In this document: piece after piece, positions 30,821-39,064 of the stretch
Layout: every line of letters begins with the position of its first letter
How positions within the stretch are numbered: the stretch's first letter is position 1
Source: VRUE01 sp963737575
Lineage (GTDB): Bacteria > Actinomycetota > Thermoleophilia > Solirubrobacterales > 70-9
DNA length: 64,000 nt
Direction: 5' to 3'
NCBI GenBank assembly: GCA_963737575.1
Contig: CAVTTJ010000005.1
Location: 620,001-684,000 of the forward strand
Translations under genes and position numbers: made by a program
Notes under the pieces: model-generated
What the model saw: the letters and a program-made list of their open reading frames with translations, nothing else
What the model was told of the DNA's origin: nothing
Databases searched by the model: none

Positions 30821-31749
30821 TCGAGCGCCCGCAGCTCGACCCGGCGCGCGAGGTCGGAGACCACGTCCCCGTCGGCGCTTCCGAGGCCGTTGCGAAGGAA
30901 GTTCGCGGCGCCGGCGGCGGCGCCGGTCCGGACCGTCTCTTCCCACTCGCGACCCGTCGCCATGCAGGCCGCGAGCGCGCCCATCATCGAGTCGCCGCAG
31001 CCCTCTCGCGAGCCGCGCTCGAATCGCGGCGGGACCAGCTCCCAGGCGCGGTCGCCGCGCACCACCAGCGCCGGCTCCTCGGCGCGGGTGATGATCACGG
31101 CCCCGGCGCCCGCTTCGAGCAGGCGCTCGGCCCCGGCCCGCATCCGCTCCGGCGTGTCGACCGGTCCGGAGATGTAGCGCGCCAGCTCCCAGTCGTTGAT
31201 CTTGGCCAACGCCGGCCCGCCTTCGAGGGCGCTGTCGAGCCTCGGCGGTGAGAGGTCGACGATCACCGGGGTCCCGTTGGCGCGGACGTCGGCGACGAGC
31301 TTGCCGTAGACCTCCGTCGGCATCGCTTCGGCGGGGAACGCCCCGCAGACCGCGAGCAGGTCGGCGTCGAGCGCCGCCGCGCAGGTGACCGAGAAGAGAT
31401 CGTCGACCTCGTGGCGGGTGAGCGCCGGCCCCGGGCTCATCGCGAGCGGCTCGCGGTGCCCGCTGCGGCGATCGTGCAGGTAGCAGCCGTTCGAGCCGCC
31501 GGTCTCTACCAGGCGCAGCGAGATCGGCAGCTGCTCGAGGAGCGGGCGCAGGACGGTGCCGGTCTCGCCGCCGATGTAGGCGCAGAGGAGTGCGTCGGCG
31601 CCGAGCGTCGCCGCCATCCTCGCCACCCACACGCCCTGGCCGGCGGCGTGGAGATGGATGTCGTCCACGGCCTCGACCGGGACGGCCTCGACCGTGACCG
31701 AGAGCATCGGGCTCGGCCCGAAGACAACCACGTTGCCGCCCGAGGACAT
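30817..31749 (-). CDS. PfkB-family sugar kinase (1-phosphofructokinase-like)
   Basis: A 310-residue ribokinase-fold kinase. The PfkB C-terminal signature reads Gly-Ser-Arg-Glu-Gly-Cys-Gly-Asp-Ser-Met-Met-Gly-Ala, with the catalytic base Asp253. The N-terminal part (Pro-Ser-Pro-Met-Leu-Ser-Val-Thr-Val) resembles the 1-phosphofructokinase/tagatose-6-phosphate kinase subgroup. Cys replaces the usual Ala in GAGD, a tolerated change. The substrate is probably a phosphorylated hexose, but this is not certain. No PTS genes lie nearby. Confidence 0.87.
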   Translation of the reverse strand: MSSGGNVVVFGPSPMLSVTVEAVPVEAVDDIHLHAAGQGVWVARMAATLGADALLCAYIGGETGTVLRPLLEQLPISLRLVETGGSNGCYLHDRRSGHREPLAMSPGPALTRHEVDDLFSVTCAAALDADLLAVCGAFPAEAMPTEVYGKLVADVRANGTPVIVDLSPPRLDSALEGGPALAKINDWELARYISGPVDTPERMRAGAERLLEAGAGAVIITRAEEPALVVRGDRAWELVPPRFERGSREGCGDSMMGALAACMATGREWEETVRTGAAAGAANFLRNGLGSADGDVVSDLARRVELRALD

Positions 31750-31791
31750 CGTCAGAGGCTAGTCGAGCCCCTGCCCGCGGTCGGCGGAAGA

Positions 31792-32253
31792 TCAGCGTCT
31801 CCAGACCCCGACGTTGCCTTCGGAGACCTCGCAGCCGCCCGGCTCTGAGCCACCGACCGTGCAGGGATAAAGGACGTCGCCGGCCGGGGTGCGGACGATC
31901 GAGAACACGTTTTCGTCGATCGCCGAGGTGACGTCGATCCTGTAGCCGGTCCCTTCGGGATTGACTGTGAGCGGGCTTTCGGGCCCCGCTTCGGGCAGCG
32001 TCGGCTCGATCGCGTGCAGCCCTTCGACCCCGCAGGCGGTGGGGTCGTAGCCGTCGTGGTCGTCGGCGCAGGCCTCCATCGCGAGCTGGGCGGAGTTCGC
32101 AGTCGACTTCGCGTCGGCGTCGTGGGCGCGGCCGGTCTGGCTGATGAAGATCGGCAGGGCGATCGCCGCGAGGATGCCGAGGATCAGCATCACCACGAGC
32201 AGCTCGATCAGCGTGAATCCTGCCTCTCGGTCGGTTGTCCGAATGCGCGTCAT
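31792..32253 (-). CDS. type IV pilin-like / pseudopilin protein
   Basis: A 153-residue prepilin. The leader ends Arg-Glu-Ala-Gly before Phe-Thr-Leu-Ile-Glu-Leu-Leu-Val-Val-Met, with the conserved Glu at +5 and a hydrophobic N-terminal helix. Prepilin peptidase should cut before Phe. The globular part is small with four cysteines, likely two disulfides (Cys-Ala-Asp-Asp-His, Thr-Ala-Cys, Tyr-Pro-Cys, Gly-Cys-Glu). The ATG at 32253 is placed just before the leader. It is divergent from the Tad-type cluster, but pilins of Tad systems are of the Flp type, so this one may belong to another assembly machine. Confidence 0.88.
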   Translation of the reverse strand: MTRIRTTDREAGFTLIELLVVMLILGILAAIALPIFISQTGRAHDADAKSTANSAQLAMEACADDHDGYDPTACGVEGLHAIEPTLPEAGPESPLTVNPEGTGYRIDVTSAIDENVFSIVRTPAGDVLYPCTVGGSEPGGCEVSEGNVGVWRR

Positions 32254-32340
32254 GGGATCGTGTATCGGTCCGATTTCGGCCCTGTGAAGCCCCCTGCGGC
32301 GATGGGGATGAATTCCGAGTAGCGGTCGCTTCCAGTTCTG

Positions 32341-32691
32341 ATGGGAAATGGACGAATGGCGAACAGGTTTCGTCGATCGGGCCGTGTCCGGGTGCACGGC
32401 CGCGAGGTCGTCCTCGCGGGAAATCTCGCCACCCGCCTCCTCGGCCTGGCGCTTCTGAGCGCCGATCGGGCCGGCGAGGGACTCCTGATTCCCCGCTGCG
32501 GGAGTGTCCACACCTTCGGGATGCGCTTCGCGCTCGACATCTACTTCCTCGACGGCGATGGCCGGCCGACATCGGTTCGCCGCGCGGTTCCCCCGAACCG
32601 GGTGGTCTCGGACCCGGCGGCGGTCGCGGTGCTCGAGGTGCCGAGCCGGACCGGCTCCGCGGGGGGAGAACCCGAGGGCCCGCCGACTTGA
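32341..32691 (+). CDS. DUF192 family protein
   Basis: A 116-residue protein with the DUF192 core: Leu-Ala-x-x-Leu-Ala-Thr-Arg-Leu-Leu-Gly-Leu at about residues 26-36 and Cys-Gly-Ser-Val-His-Thr-Phe-Gly-Met-Arg-Phe-Ala-Leu-Asp-Ile-Tyr-Phe-Leu-Asp. Function unknown. It often accompanies Tad pilus genes, as here. Start is ATG 32341 or 32356. It ends 7 bp before the response-regulator gene. Confidence 0.82.
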   Translation: MGNGRMANRFRRSGRVRVHGREVVLAGNLATRLLGLALLSADRAGEGLLIPRCGSVHTFGMRFALDIYFLDGDGRPTSVRRAVPPNRVVSDPAAVAVLEVPSRTGSAGGEPEGPPT

Positions 32692-32698
32692 CGCGGCG

Positions 32699-33412
32699 AT
32701 GCTGCCGGAACGAGATGAGATCGCGACGATCGTCGTATGCGAGGACGACGAGCCGACGCTCGAGCTCCTCTGCGACCACCTGACGGCCGACCGCTTCGGC
32801 GCGATGCCGGCGCCGAGCGCCTCCGACGCGCTGAGGCTCTGTCGCTACAAGCAGCCCGACCTGCTGCTGCTCGACCTCGCGCTCCCCGATGCCTCGGGCC
32901 TCGACGTGCTGCGCGAGATCCGCGACTCGGACGGCGTCGCCTCGCGATTCGACCCAAAGCTGCCGGTGATCGTTTTGACCGGCCGCGGCGCCGACGCCGA
33001 CCGGGTCCGCGGCTTCGAGATCGGCGCCGACGACTATGTCGTCAAGCCCTTCCACTACCCGGAGCTGCGGGCGCGGATCGCGGCGGTCCTGAGGCGCCGC
33101 TCCGATCACCGCGAGGGCCCCCGCCGCGTCGGCGAGATCGTCGTCGACCCAGCTCGCCGCAAGGCGTGGGTCGGCGACCGCGAGGTGGCGCTCTCCAACA
33201 AGGAGTTCTCGCTGTTGCGGGTGCTGGCCGCCGAGCCGAATCGGGTCTTCACCAAGGCCGACCTGCTCGGTGAGGTCTGGGGATATCGGACGCCGGCCAG
33301 GACCCGGACGCTCGACTCGCACGCGAGCCGCCTGCGGCGCAAGCTCGATCCCGAGCATGGCCGCTACGTCGTCAACTGCTGGGGCGTGGGATACCGCCTG
33401 GTGGACGGGTGA
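32699..33412 (+). CDS. OmpR-family response regulator
   Basis: A 237-residue two-domain regulator. The receiver has the acidic pocket Glu-Asp-Asp at residues 15-17, phosphoacceptor Asp59 (Leu-Leu-Leu-Leu-Asp-Leu), Thr in Val-Leu-Thr-Gly and Lys in Val-Val-Lys-Pro-Phe. The C-terminal winged helix carries Leu-Ser-Asn-Lys-Glu-Phe-Ser-Leu-Leu and ends Gly-Val-Gly-Tyr-Arg-Leu-Val. It is coupled by GTGA to the histidine kinase gene that should phosphorylate it. Its place in front of cpaB-cpaF-tadBC suggests control of the pilus genes. Confidence 0.93.
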   Translation: MLPERDEIATIVVCEDDEPTLELLCDHLTADRFGAMPAPSASDALRLCRYKQPDLLLLDLALPDASGLDVLREIRDSDGVASRFDPKLPVIVLTGRGADADRVRGFEIGADDYVVKPFHYPELRARIAAVLRRRSDHREGPRRVGEIVVDPARRKAWVGDREVALSNKEFSLLRVLAAEPNRVFTKADLLGEVWGYRTPARTRTLDSHASRLRRKLDPEHGRYVVNCWGVGYRLVDG

Positions 33413-34059
33413 CCGGATTCAGGCTCGGAGGGACCCGACGCGCCGCACTCAACGAGGCGCTGCATGAGCTGCGCCGGCCGCTGCAGGCGCTCGCCCTCGC
33501 CGTCGGGCCCGGCCGGGTCGCGGCCGGCGGGGTCGAGAGCTCGCTCTTCCTCGTCACTGCGGCGGTCGACCGCCTCGACGCGGAGATAAATGGTGGCGAC
33601 GCCGGTCGCGCCCGCGGCCCGGTCTCGGTGCGCCCGCTGCTCGAGGCCGCCGTCGGGCGCTGGCGCCCCCGTGCCCGGCTCGCCGGCCGCGAGTTGAGCC
33701 TGGTGGGCGCCCCGCCCGCGGTGCTCTGCGGGGAGCCCGTCGGCCTCTCGCAGGCGCTCGACAACCTGATCGTCAACGCGATCGAGCACGGTGGGCCGGT
33801 GATCGAGGTCGGCGCCCGCCGCCAGGGCGGCCGATTGAGGATCGCCGTTGCGGACTCCGGCCTGGAGCTCGAAGGCTCCCCCAGGCGCCGACCGCGGGCC
33901 GGGACGATGACGCTCCTCGACCCGACCCGGCGTCGGGGCCACGGCCTCGTCGTGGTGCGGCGGGTTGCCGCCGCGCACAGGGGGCGGTTCGACCTGCGCC
34001 GCTCGAAGCTGGGAGCGGTCGCGACCCTCGACCTGCCGTTGGCCGACCAGCGAGCATGA
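33409..34059 (+). CDS. compact soluble sensor histidine kinase
   Basis: A 216-residue kinase reduced to the catalytic core. The H-box is His19 in Ala-Leu-His-Glu-Leu-Arg-Arg-Pro-Leu-Gln. The ATPase has an N-box (Leu-Asp-Asn-Leu-Ile-Val-Asn-Ala-Ile-Glu-His) and the terminal glycine-rich Gly-His-Gly-Leu-Val-Val-Val. There is no sensor or transmembrane domain, so the input must come from a partner protein. GTG start overlapping the regulator stop, and ATGA overlap with cpaB. Confidence 0.85.
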   Translation: MTGFRLGGTRRAALNEALHELRRPLQALALAVGPGRVAAGGVESSLFLVTAAVDRLDAEINGGDAGRARGPVSVRPLLEAAVGRWRPRARLAGRELSLVGAPPAVLCGEPVGLSQALDNLIVNAIEHGGPVIEVGARRQGGRLRIAVADSGLELEGSPRRRPRAGTMTLLDPTRRRGHGLVVVRRVAAAHRGRFDLRRSKLGAVATLDLPLADQRA

Positions 34060-34724
34060 GCAGGCGCGGGCGGGCGATTGCCTTTCTGCTGCTCGCGATC
34101 GCTGCCGCCGGGGCCGCGGCGGCGATCGCCGAGGGGTACGGGTCGCGGGTCACCCGGGGCTACGGTCCGCTGCGCCCGGTCGTCGTTCTCGAATCGGGGT
34201 TGCCGGCGGGAGCACGCCTGGCGGGGGCCGCGGCGAGCAAGGCGCTGACCGTGAGGCGGGTCCCGGAAAGGTTCGTCCCGCCCGGCTCCCTCGCGTCTCC
34301 GGACGAAGCGAGGGGCCTGACGGCCGCCGCGCCGCTGCCCGCCGGCGCCTATCTGCAGGCCGCTCTGCTCCGTCCTCCGGGGGCCGCGGGCCGTGCCGGA
34401 CCGCGGTTGGGCCATGGCCGCGGCCCGGTCGAGATCGCGGTCAGCGGCTCGGACGCGCTGCTCGTCGGGGGCAGGGAGCCGACCGGGGCGAAGATGGACG
34501 TGATCGTCACCACCGAACCGGCGGCCGCCGGTTCGGGCCGGACCTACGTCGCCGCCCGCGGCGTGCCCCTGCTGGCCCTGCAGCCCGAGCCGGGGCTCGA
34601 AGGCGCCGAATCGGAAGGGGCCTCGGTCGCGACCCTGGGCCTGACGAGGCGCCAGGCCCTGCGCCTGATCTCCGCCGAGAGCTTCGCCCGACGGGTGACC
34701 CTTCTGCCCGCGGGTGACGGGTGA
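34056..34724 (+). CDS. CpaB/RcpC-like SAF-domain pilus assembly protein
   Basis: A 222-residue protein with one N-terminal membrane segment (about residues 7-27) and an exported SAF-type domain (Val-Val-Leu-Glu-Ser-Gly-Leu-Pro-Ala-Gly-Ala, then Ala-Pro-Leu-Pro-Ala-Gly-Ala-Tyr-Leu). CpaB/RcpC proteins are periplasmic parts of Tad pili. The protein is poorly conserved, so the name rests on the domain pattern plus position before cpaF. ATGA and GTGA overlaps on either side. Confidence 0.72.
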   Translation: MSRRGRAIAFLLLAIAAAGAAAAIAEGYGSRVTRGYGPLRPVVVLESGLPAGARLAGAAASKALTVRRVPERFVPPGSLASPDEARGLTAAAPLPAGAYLQAALLRPPGAAGRAGPRLGHGRGPVEIAVSGSDALLVGGREPTGAKMDVIVTTEPAAAGSGRTYVAARGVPLLALQPEPGLEGAESEGASVATLGLTRRQALRLISAESFARRVTLLPAGDG

Positions 34725-35812
34725 GACGGCGCGAGCGCCAGCGGGAGCTGCTCGCGACCGCCCTGCGCTCGCAGCTGATCGAGCGTCGTCGCGCGGAGGC
34801 GGCCCGCGGCGGGCAGCAGGCGACGGAGCTCGAGACCGAGGTCCGCTCCCTGGTCGACGAGGAGGCGGCGCTTCTGGGCGCCGCCGACCGCGACGCCGTG
34901 GTGGCCGGAATCATGCGGGACACCGTCGGCCTCGGCCCGCTCGAGGAGCTCCTCGCCGACCCCGCGGTCGAGGAGGTGATGGTCAACGGCGCCGAGAGCG
35001 TGTTCGTCGAGCGTGGCGGGCGGATCGAGCCCGCCGCCGCGCGCTTCGAGGACGAGGAGGAGCTCCGCAACGCGGTCGAGCGGATCCTGGCGCCGCTCGG
35101 GCGCCGGGTCGACGAGCTGAGCCCGATGGTCGACGCGAGGCTCGCCGACGGCTCGCGGGTGAATGTCGTGATCCCGCCGCTGGCGGTCGACGGGCCGATC
35201 CTCTCGATCCGGCGCTTCGGCGCCAGCCGCCCGGGGCCGCGCCGGCTGGTCGAGCTCGGGACCCTCACCGAGGGTCAGCTCGAGAACCTCGCGTCGGCGG
35301 TCGCGGCCCGCCGGAGCGTCCTCGTCACCGGAGGCACCGGCTCTGGGAAGACGACGCTCCTGAACGCCCTCTCGAGCTTCATCGGGCCGGCCGAGCGGGT
35401 GGTCACGATCGAGGACGCGGCCGAGCTTCGCCTCCAGCAGCCGCATGTGGTGCGGCTCGAGAGCCGGCCGGCCGGGGTCGAGGGAAGGGGGGAGGTGACG
35501 ATCCGCGACCTACTGCGGAACGCGCTGCGGATGCGTCCCGACCGGATCGTGATCGGGGAGGTCCGCGGATCCGAGGCGCTCGACCTCCTGACCGCGCTCA
35601 ACACCGGGCACGATGGCGCCCTCTCGACCGTTCATGCCAACTCCCCCGAGGACGCGATCTCGCGAATCGAGACTCTGGCCCTGATGGCCGGGGTGGGACT
35701 GCCCCACGACGCGATCGCCGACCAGGCGCGGCGAGGGATCGATCTCGTCGTCCACCTGCAGCGTGCCGAGGACGGCACCCGGCGGGTCACCGAGATCGCA
35801 GAGGTCGGGTGA
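34721..35812 (+). CDS. cpaF: Tad pilus ATPase CpaF/TadA
   Basis: A 363-residue secretion ATPase of the VirB11/PulE superfamily, CpaF branch. Walker A is GGTGSGKTT at residues 204-212. Further marks are Arg-Val-Val-Thr-Ile-Glu-Asp-Ala-Ala-Glu-Leu (Asp box), the His box His-Asp-Gly-Ala-Leu-Ser-Thr-Val-His-Ala-Asn-Ser, and Ile-Gly-Glu-Val-Arg-Gly. The N-terminal part has Glu-Glu-Val-Met-Val-Asn-Gly. As a cytoplasmic hexamer it drives pilus extension. GTG start; GTGA overlap with cpaB. Confidence 0.94.
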   Translation: MRRRERQRELLATALRSQLIERRRAEAARGGQQATELETEVRSLVDEEAALLGAADRDAVVAGIMRDTVGLGPLEELLADPAVEEVMVNGAESVFVERGGRIEPAAARFEDEEELRNAVERILAPLGRRVDELSPMVDARLADGSRVNVVIPPLAVDGPILSIRRFGASRPGPRRLVELGTLTEGQLENLASAVAARRSVLVTGGTGSGKTTLLNALSSFIGPAERVVTIEDAAELRLQQPHVVRLESRPAGVEGRGEVTIRDLLRNALRMRPDRIVIGEVRGSEALDLLTALNTGHDGALSTVHANSPEDAISRIETLALMAGVGLPHDAIADQARRGIDLVVHLQRAEDGTRRVTEIAEVG

Positions 35813-35814
35813 CG

Positions 35815-36669
35815 ATGAGCCCGTCGGGATCGGCGCTTCTCCTCGCCGGCGCGGCGACGGGCGTGCTGATGGCGGTCGCGGGCCGTGAAGCCCTCCGCGC
35901 CAGCCCGGCGGTCGCGTCCTGGGTGCGCGGTGCGCTTGAGCCGCTCCTGCTCGCCGGGCGCGAGGGGTACGCGCCGAGCCCGATCGAGCGCCGCCGCCTG
36001 GCGCTGCTCGGAGCGATCTCGGCGCTGGTCGCGGGCTGGTTCGTCGCCGGGCCGGTGGTCGCCCTGCCCCTCGCGGTGGCGGGACCGGCGCTGGTTGCCG
36101 TCACCGTCGCCCGGAGGCGCCGCCGCTACCGCGCTGCGGTCGAGCGGGCGCTGCCCGACGTCGGCATCGCGGTCGCCGACTCGCTGACCGGAGGCCGATC
36201 CTTGCGCGCGTCGCTCTGTGCGGCGGATGCCTCGCTCGACGGCCCGGCGGCGGTCGAGCTGGCGCGGCTTCGAGCCGAGCTCGAATTGGGGGCCCCGACC
36301 GCGGACGCGATCGGGGCCTGGCGGCGGCGGATGCGCTCGGAGCGGGTCGACGCCTTCGCCGCCGCCGTCCTCAGCCAACGCCTCGCCGGCGGTGACCTCG
36401 CCGGCCTCCTGCGCCGCTTCGCCGCCGGCGCGGCCGACCGCGACCGCGCCGCCGAGGAGGCGAGGACGGCGACAGCGCAGGCCCGCTTCACCGGCCTGCT
36501 GGTGGTCGCAATGCCGAGCGGGGCGGCGCTCTTCGCCGAGCTGCTCTCGCCTGGGTTCATCGGCGGCCTGCTTGGCGAGCCGGTCGCGGCGGTGTTCCTG
36601 GTCCTGGCGGCGATGCTGCAGCTCGCCGGTTTCGTCGCGATCCGCTTTCTCGCCCGCGTCCCCGGTTAG
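35815..36669 (+). CDS. tadB: Tad pilus inner-membrane platform protein TadB
   Basis: A 284-residue T2SSF-domain membrane protein. Two hydrophobic segments at the N-terminal third are followed by a cytoplasmic helical domain (Arg-Arg-Arg-Tyr-Arg-Ala-Ala-Val-Glu-Arg-Ala-Leu-Pro-Asp) and two C-terminal membrane segments. TadB forms the platform with TadC on which CpaF acts. ATG 35815 has GAGG at a 10-bp spacing; a GTG at 35809 that overlaps the cpaF stop is also possible. Confidence 0.88.
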   Translation: MSPSGSALLLAGAATGVLMAVAGREALRASPAVASWVRGALEPLLLAGREGYAPSPIERRRLALLGAISALVAGWFVAGPVVALPLAVAGPALVAVTVARRRRRYRAAVERALPDVGIAVADSLTGGRSLRASLCAADASLDGPAAVELARLRAELELGAPTADAIGAWRRRMRSERVDAFAAAVLSQRLAGGDLAGLLRRFAAGAADRDRAAEEARTATAQARFTGLLVVAMPSGAALFAELLSPGFIGGLLGEPVAAVFLVLAAMLQLAGFVAIRFLARVPG

Positions 36670-36671
36670 CG

Positions 36672-37493
36672 ATGGCTCTCGCGATCCTCTTCGCCGCTGC
36701 AGCCGGGCTCCTTCTGCTCGCTGCCGCGCGGGAGTTCGCTGCCGCGCGACCCGGGACCCTCGACTCGCTTTTCGACAACACGACCCGGCGGCGCCTTGGC
36801 GAGGCCGCCCTCCAGCTCGGCCTCCCCGCCAGGCTGGCGCGCGCCGGGCTCGGCTCGCGGGTTCCGATCGCGGCGGTGATGCTGGCGAAGCTCGGCGCAA
36901 CCGCGCTCGGCGCGATCGCGGGATGGCTGGCGGCGCCCGCGGCCCCCGGCCGGCTCTCGATCCTGGTCGCGGTCGGCCTGCCGGCCGCGGGATTCCTCGC
37001 CCCCGATGCCCTGATCGAGCGCCGGGCCCGGCGCCGCCTGCGGACGCTGCGGGCGTCGCTGCCGGATGCGCTCGACCTCCTCGCCGTCGGCTCGAGCTCC
37101 GGTCGGGGGCCTGCCGTCGGCTTCGCCGAGATCGCCCGCGCGGGCCGCGGCCCGCTGGCCGAGGAGCTGCGGATGGTGGTCGCCGAGCTGGGCTGCGGCG
37201 AGCCGCTTCCGGGCGCCCTCGCCGGCCTGCGGCAGCGGGTGCCGGGGGCCGAGGTCGCGACCCTCTGCGCATCGATCGAACGCTCGCGACGGCTCGGGTC
37301 GCCGCTCGCCGAGCAGCTCGGCCGCCAGGCGGTATCCCTGCGCCGGGACCAGCGCCGCGACGTCGAGGAGAGCGCCGCCCGCGCCGCGCCGAAGATCCAG
37401 CTCGTCGTCGCCCTGATCCTGGTCCCGTCGGTCCTGCTGATGATCGCCGCCGCGCTGATCGCCAATGCCGGTGTCCTCCTCGCCGGCTTCTAG
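36672..37493 (+). CDS. tadC: Tad pilus inner-membrane platform protein TadC
   Basis: A 273-residue T2SSF-domain membrane protein paralogous to TadB: an N-terminal membrane segment, a paired one around residues 75-110, a cytoplasmic domain with Leu-Pro-Asp-Ala-Leu-Asp-Leu-Leu, and a C-terminal membrane pair. It starts 2 bp after the tadB stop. It is the last Tad gene here: no Flp pilin, TadE/F, secretin or prepilin peptidase follows. Confidence 0.87.
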   Translation: MALAILFAAAAGLLLLAAAREFAAARPGTLDSLFDNTTRRRLGEAALQLGLPARLARAGLGSRVPIAAVMLAKLGATALGAIAGWLAAPAAPGRLSILVAVGLPAAGFLAPDALIERRARRRLRTLRASLPDALDLLAVGSSSGRGPAVGFAEIARAGRGPLAEELRMVVAELGCGEPLPGALAGLRQRVPGAEVATLCASIERSRRLGSPLAEQLGRQAVSLRRDQRRDVEESAARAAPKIQLVVALILVPSVLLMIAAALIANAGVLLAGF

Positions 37494-37503
37494 CTGACCC
37501 CGG

Positions 37504-38358
37504 CTACTCGGTCGACTCCTCGCGCAGGCGGGTGGCGACCGTGGCGGTCGCGCCGCGCATCGCGTCGAGGTGGGCGGTGTCCTTCCTGTGGCCGCTGACG
37601 TAGCAGCAGAGGTGGCCACCGACGACCTCGAAGGCGAACTTCTCGGGGGCCGATTCAGCGAGCCAGACGATGAAGCTGGGGGAGAAGAGCTGGTGCAGCC
37701 AGTTGAAGTCCTGGAGCTGGGGGTTGGCGAAGATCTCGTAGCGGTCCGTCAGCTTCGCGCTCTCGAACTCGACCCGTTGTTTCGAGCGGAAGAGGTCCTC
37801 GAAGCCCTCGAGGGCGTGGAACCCGAACTTGCGGTGGCAATAGAGCTCGGGTGCCAGGAGCCTGCACTCGGGCACTTCGGCGATCCCGACCGTGTAGTGG
37901 TAGGTGTTCGTGTCCTGGTTGCCCTGGCTGTCGGTGCCGCGTTCCTCGTAGGTGAACAGCGCGAGGATTCCGTCGACCCCCTCGCCGAGCGGGCCTTCCA
38001 GCAGCCGCACGGCATAGCGGTCGTCGCCTTTGGCGAGGAGCGGCGTGCCTTCGGGCAGGTGGCGGCGCCCGCCTTCGACGGTCATCTGCCGCGCCGCAGC
38101 GTACTGCTCGAAGAAAGCGTCTTCGGATCGCGAGTCGGCGATGCCGAAGACGACGAGGAGGCCGGCGGCGAGGGCGGCGCCGAGCCCGGCCAGGCCGATG
38201 ACCGGCCCGACCAGCGCCAGGCCGGCGACCCCGCCGGCGATCGCGAAGGCGACCAGCAGCGCCATCGTCAGTGGCTTGCGAATCAGCAGCCCGAAATACG
38301 CGCCCCGAAGGTCGTTGGCGTCAGCCACCGCGGCCTCTGCGACCTGCTCCGGACTCAC
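37504..38358 (-). CDS. hypothetical membrane protein (DUF3137-like)
   Basis: A 284-residue protein. Two adjacent membrane segments lie at about residues 30-50 and 52-72, followed by a large soluble C-terminal domain with Tyr-His-Tyr-Thr-Val-Gly-Ile-Ala-Glu-Val-Pro-Glu-Cys, Phe-Arg-Ser-Lys and a Cys-Cys pair (Leu-Cys-Cys-Tyr-Val). This layout resembles DUF3137 proteins of unknown function. The start is a GTG at 38358. It runs divergently from mraZ and converges with tadC. I do not know its role. Confidence 0.6.
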   Translation of the reverse strand: MSPEQVAEAAVADANDLRGAYFGLLIRKPLTMALLVAFAIAGGVAGLALVGPVIGLAGLGAALAAGLLVVFGIADSRSEDAFFEQYAAARQMTVEGGRRHLPEGTPLLAKGDDRYAVRLLEGPLGEGVDGILALFTYEERGTDSQGNQDTNTYHYTVGIAEVPECRLLAPELYCHRKFGFHALEGFEDLFRSKQRVEFESAKLTDRYEIFANPQLQDFNWLHQLFSPSFIVWLAESAPEKFAFEVVGGHLCCYVSGHRKDTAHLDAMRGATATVATRLREESTE

Positions 38359-38414
38359 GCCGCGAATCTAGTCGATGCAACGGACCTTGCGATTTGGGGC
38401 GTTCCGTCCGAGCT

Positions 38415-38449
38415 GTGTTGCAAAGTGGGGAGAAGTGGGTTACTGTGGC
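38415..38449 (+). promoter_or_regulatory. mraZ promoter with four MraZ boxes
   Basis: GTGTT, GTGGG, GTGGG and GTGGC start at 38415, 38425, 38435 and 38445, i.e. exactly every 10 bp. This is the direct-repeat layout bound by MraZ rings. A sigma-A promoter TTGCAA (38418-38423) - 17 bp - TACTGT (38441-38446) lies inside the repeats, so bound MraZ would cover both promoter boxes. Autorepression of the dcw cluster is the expected outcome. Confidence 0.8.
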
Positions 38450-38467
38450 CCTCGAGTTGAAGCCCAA

Positions 38468-38520
38468 GGGCCGGGGTGGTGAGGCTCCTCCCACCTCATC
38501 ACTCCGGCCCTAACTCTTTT
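38468..38520 (+). terminator. terminator-like hairpin in the mraZ leader
   Basis: Bases 38468-38484 pair with 38494-38510 over 17 bp (two G-U pairs) around a 9-base loop, followed by TAACTCTTTT. It lies downstream of the predicted start point and 28 bp before the mraZ ATG, so it could attenuate dcw transcription. The other strand lacks a T-run and its gene points away. Confidence 0.6.
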
Positions 38521-38547
38521 CCAGGCCGAGAAAGGAACCCACGGGGA

Positions 38548-38991
38548 ATGGCTTTTCGGGGTCTTTACGAGCACAGCCTCGACGCCAAGGACCGTCTCAC
38601 GGTTCCGTCGCGGTTCCGCGCCGCCCTCGCCGATGGGATCGTTCTCTCCAAAGGCTTCGACCCCTGCGTCTGGGTGTATCCGACCAGCGAGTTCGAGCAG
38701 CTCTCCGACCGCTTTCTCGCCCCGCACAGCCCGTTCGGCAAGGACGCCCGCAGCCTCCGCCGCCGCTTCCACGGCGGCTCGTTCGACGAGAAGCTCGACT
38801 CGGCGGGCCGGATCAGGGTCCCGAGGCCGCTGATCGAGCATGCCGAGCTGTCCGGGCCCTGCGTCGTGATCGGCGCCGGCGAGTACCTCGAGATCTGGAA
38901 CGCCGAGGCCTGGGCGAGGCAGGAGGCCGAGCTCGACTCCTCCGCCGCCGAGATCGCCGAGGGCCTGGCTGCGAACGAGAGGCACGAGTGA
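38548..38991 (+). CDS. mraZ: transcriptional regulator MraZ
   Basis: A 147-residue AbrB-fold DNA-binding protein with two MraZ repeats. The first has Leu-Asp-Ala-Lys-Asp-Arg-Leu-Thr-Val-Pro-Ser-Arg-Phe-Arg, the second Leu-Asp-Ser-Ala-Gly-Arg-Ile-Arg-Val-Pro-Arg-Pro-Leu, carrying the DxxGR-type signatures. MraZ forms rings that bind tandem GTGGG-like repeats upstream of its own gene and represses or tunes the division and cell wall cluster. The ATG at 38548 fits the family N-terminus (Met-Ala-Phe-Arg-Gly-Leu-Tyr-Glu-His-Ser-Leu-Asp). First gene of the dcw cluster. Confidence 0.95.
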   Translation: MAFRGLYEHSLDAKDRLTVPSRFRAALADGIVLSKGFDPCVWVYPTSEFEQLSDRFLAPHSPFGKDARSLRRRFHGGSFDEKLDSAGRIRVPRPLIEHAELSGPCVVIGAGEYLEIWNAEAWARQEAELDSSAAEIAEGLAANERHE

Positions 38992-39064
38992 GATGCCGCC
39001 TTCGAGTCACATGCGAGCCCATGCGGAGCCGGCCGCGGTCGCCGTCGATGCCATTGTTGGATTC

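Noticed and set aside
29972..33358. 1128-codon minus-strand open frame
   Set aside because: It crosses several well-supported genes on both strands and has low-complexity composition. Only the embedded pilin and kinase frames are real.
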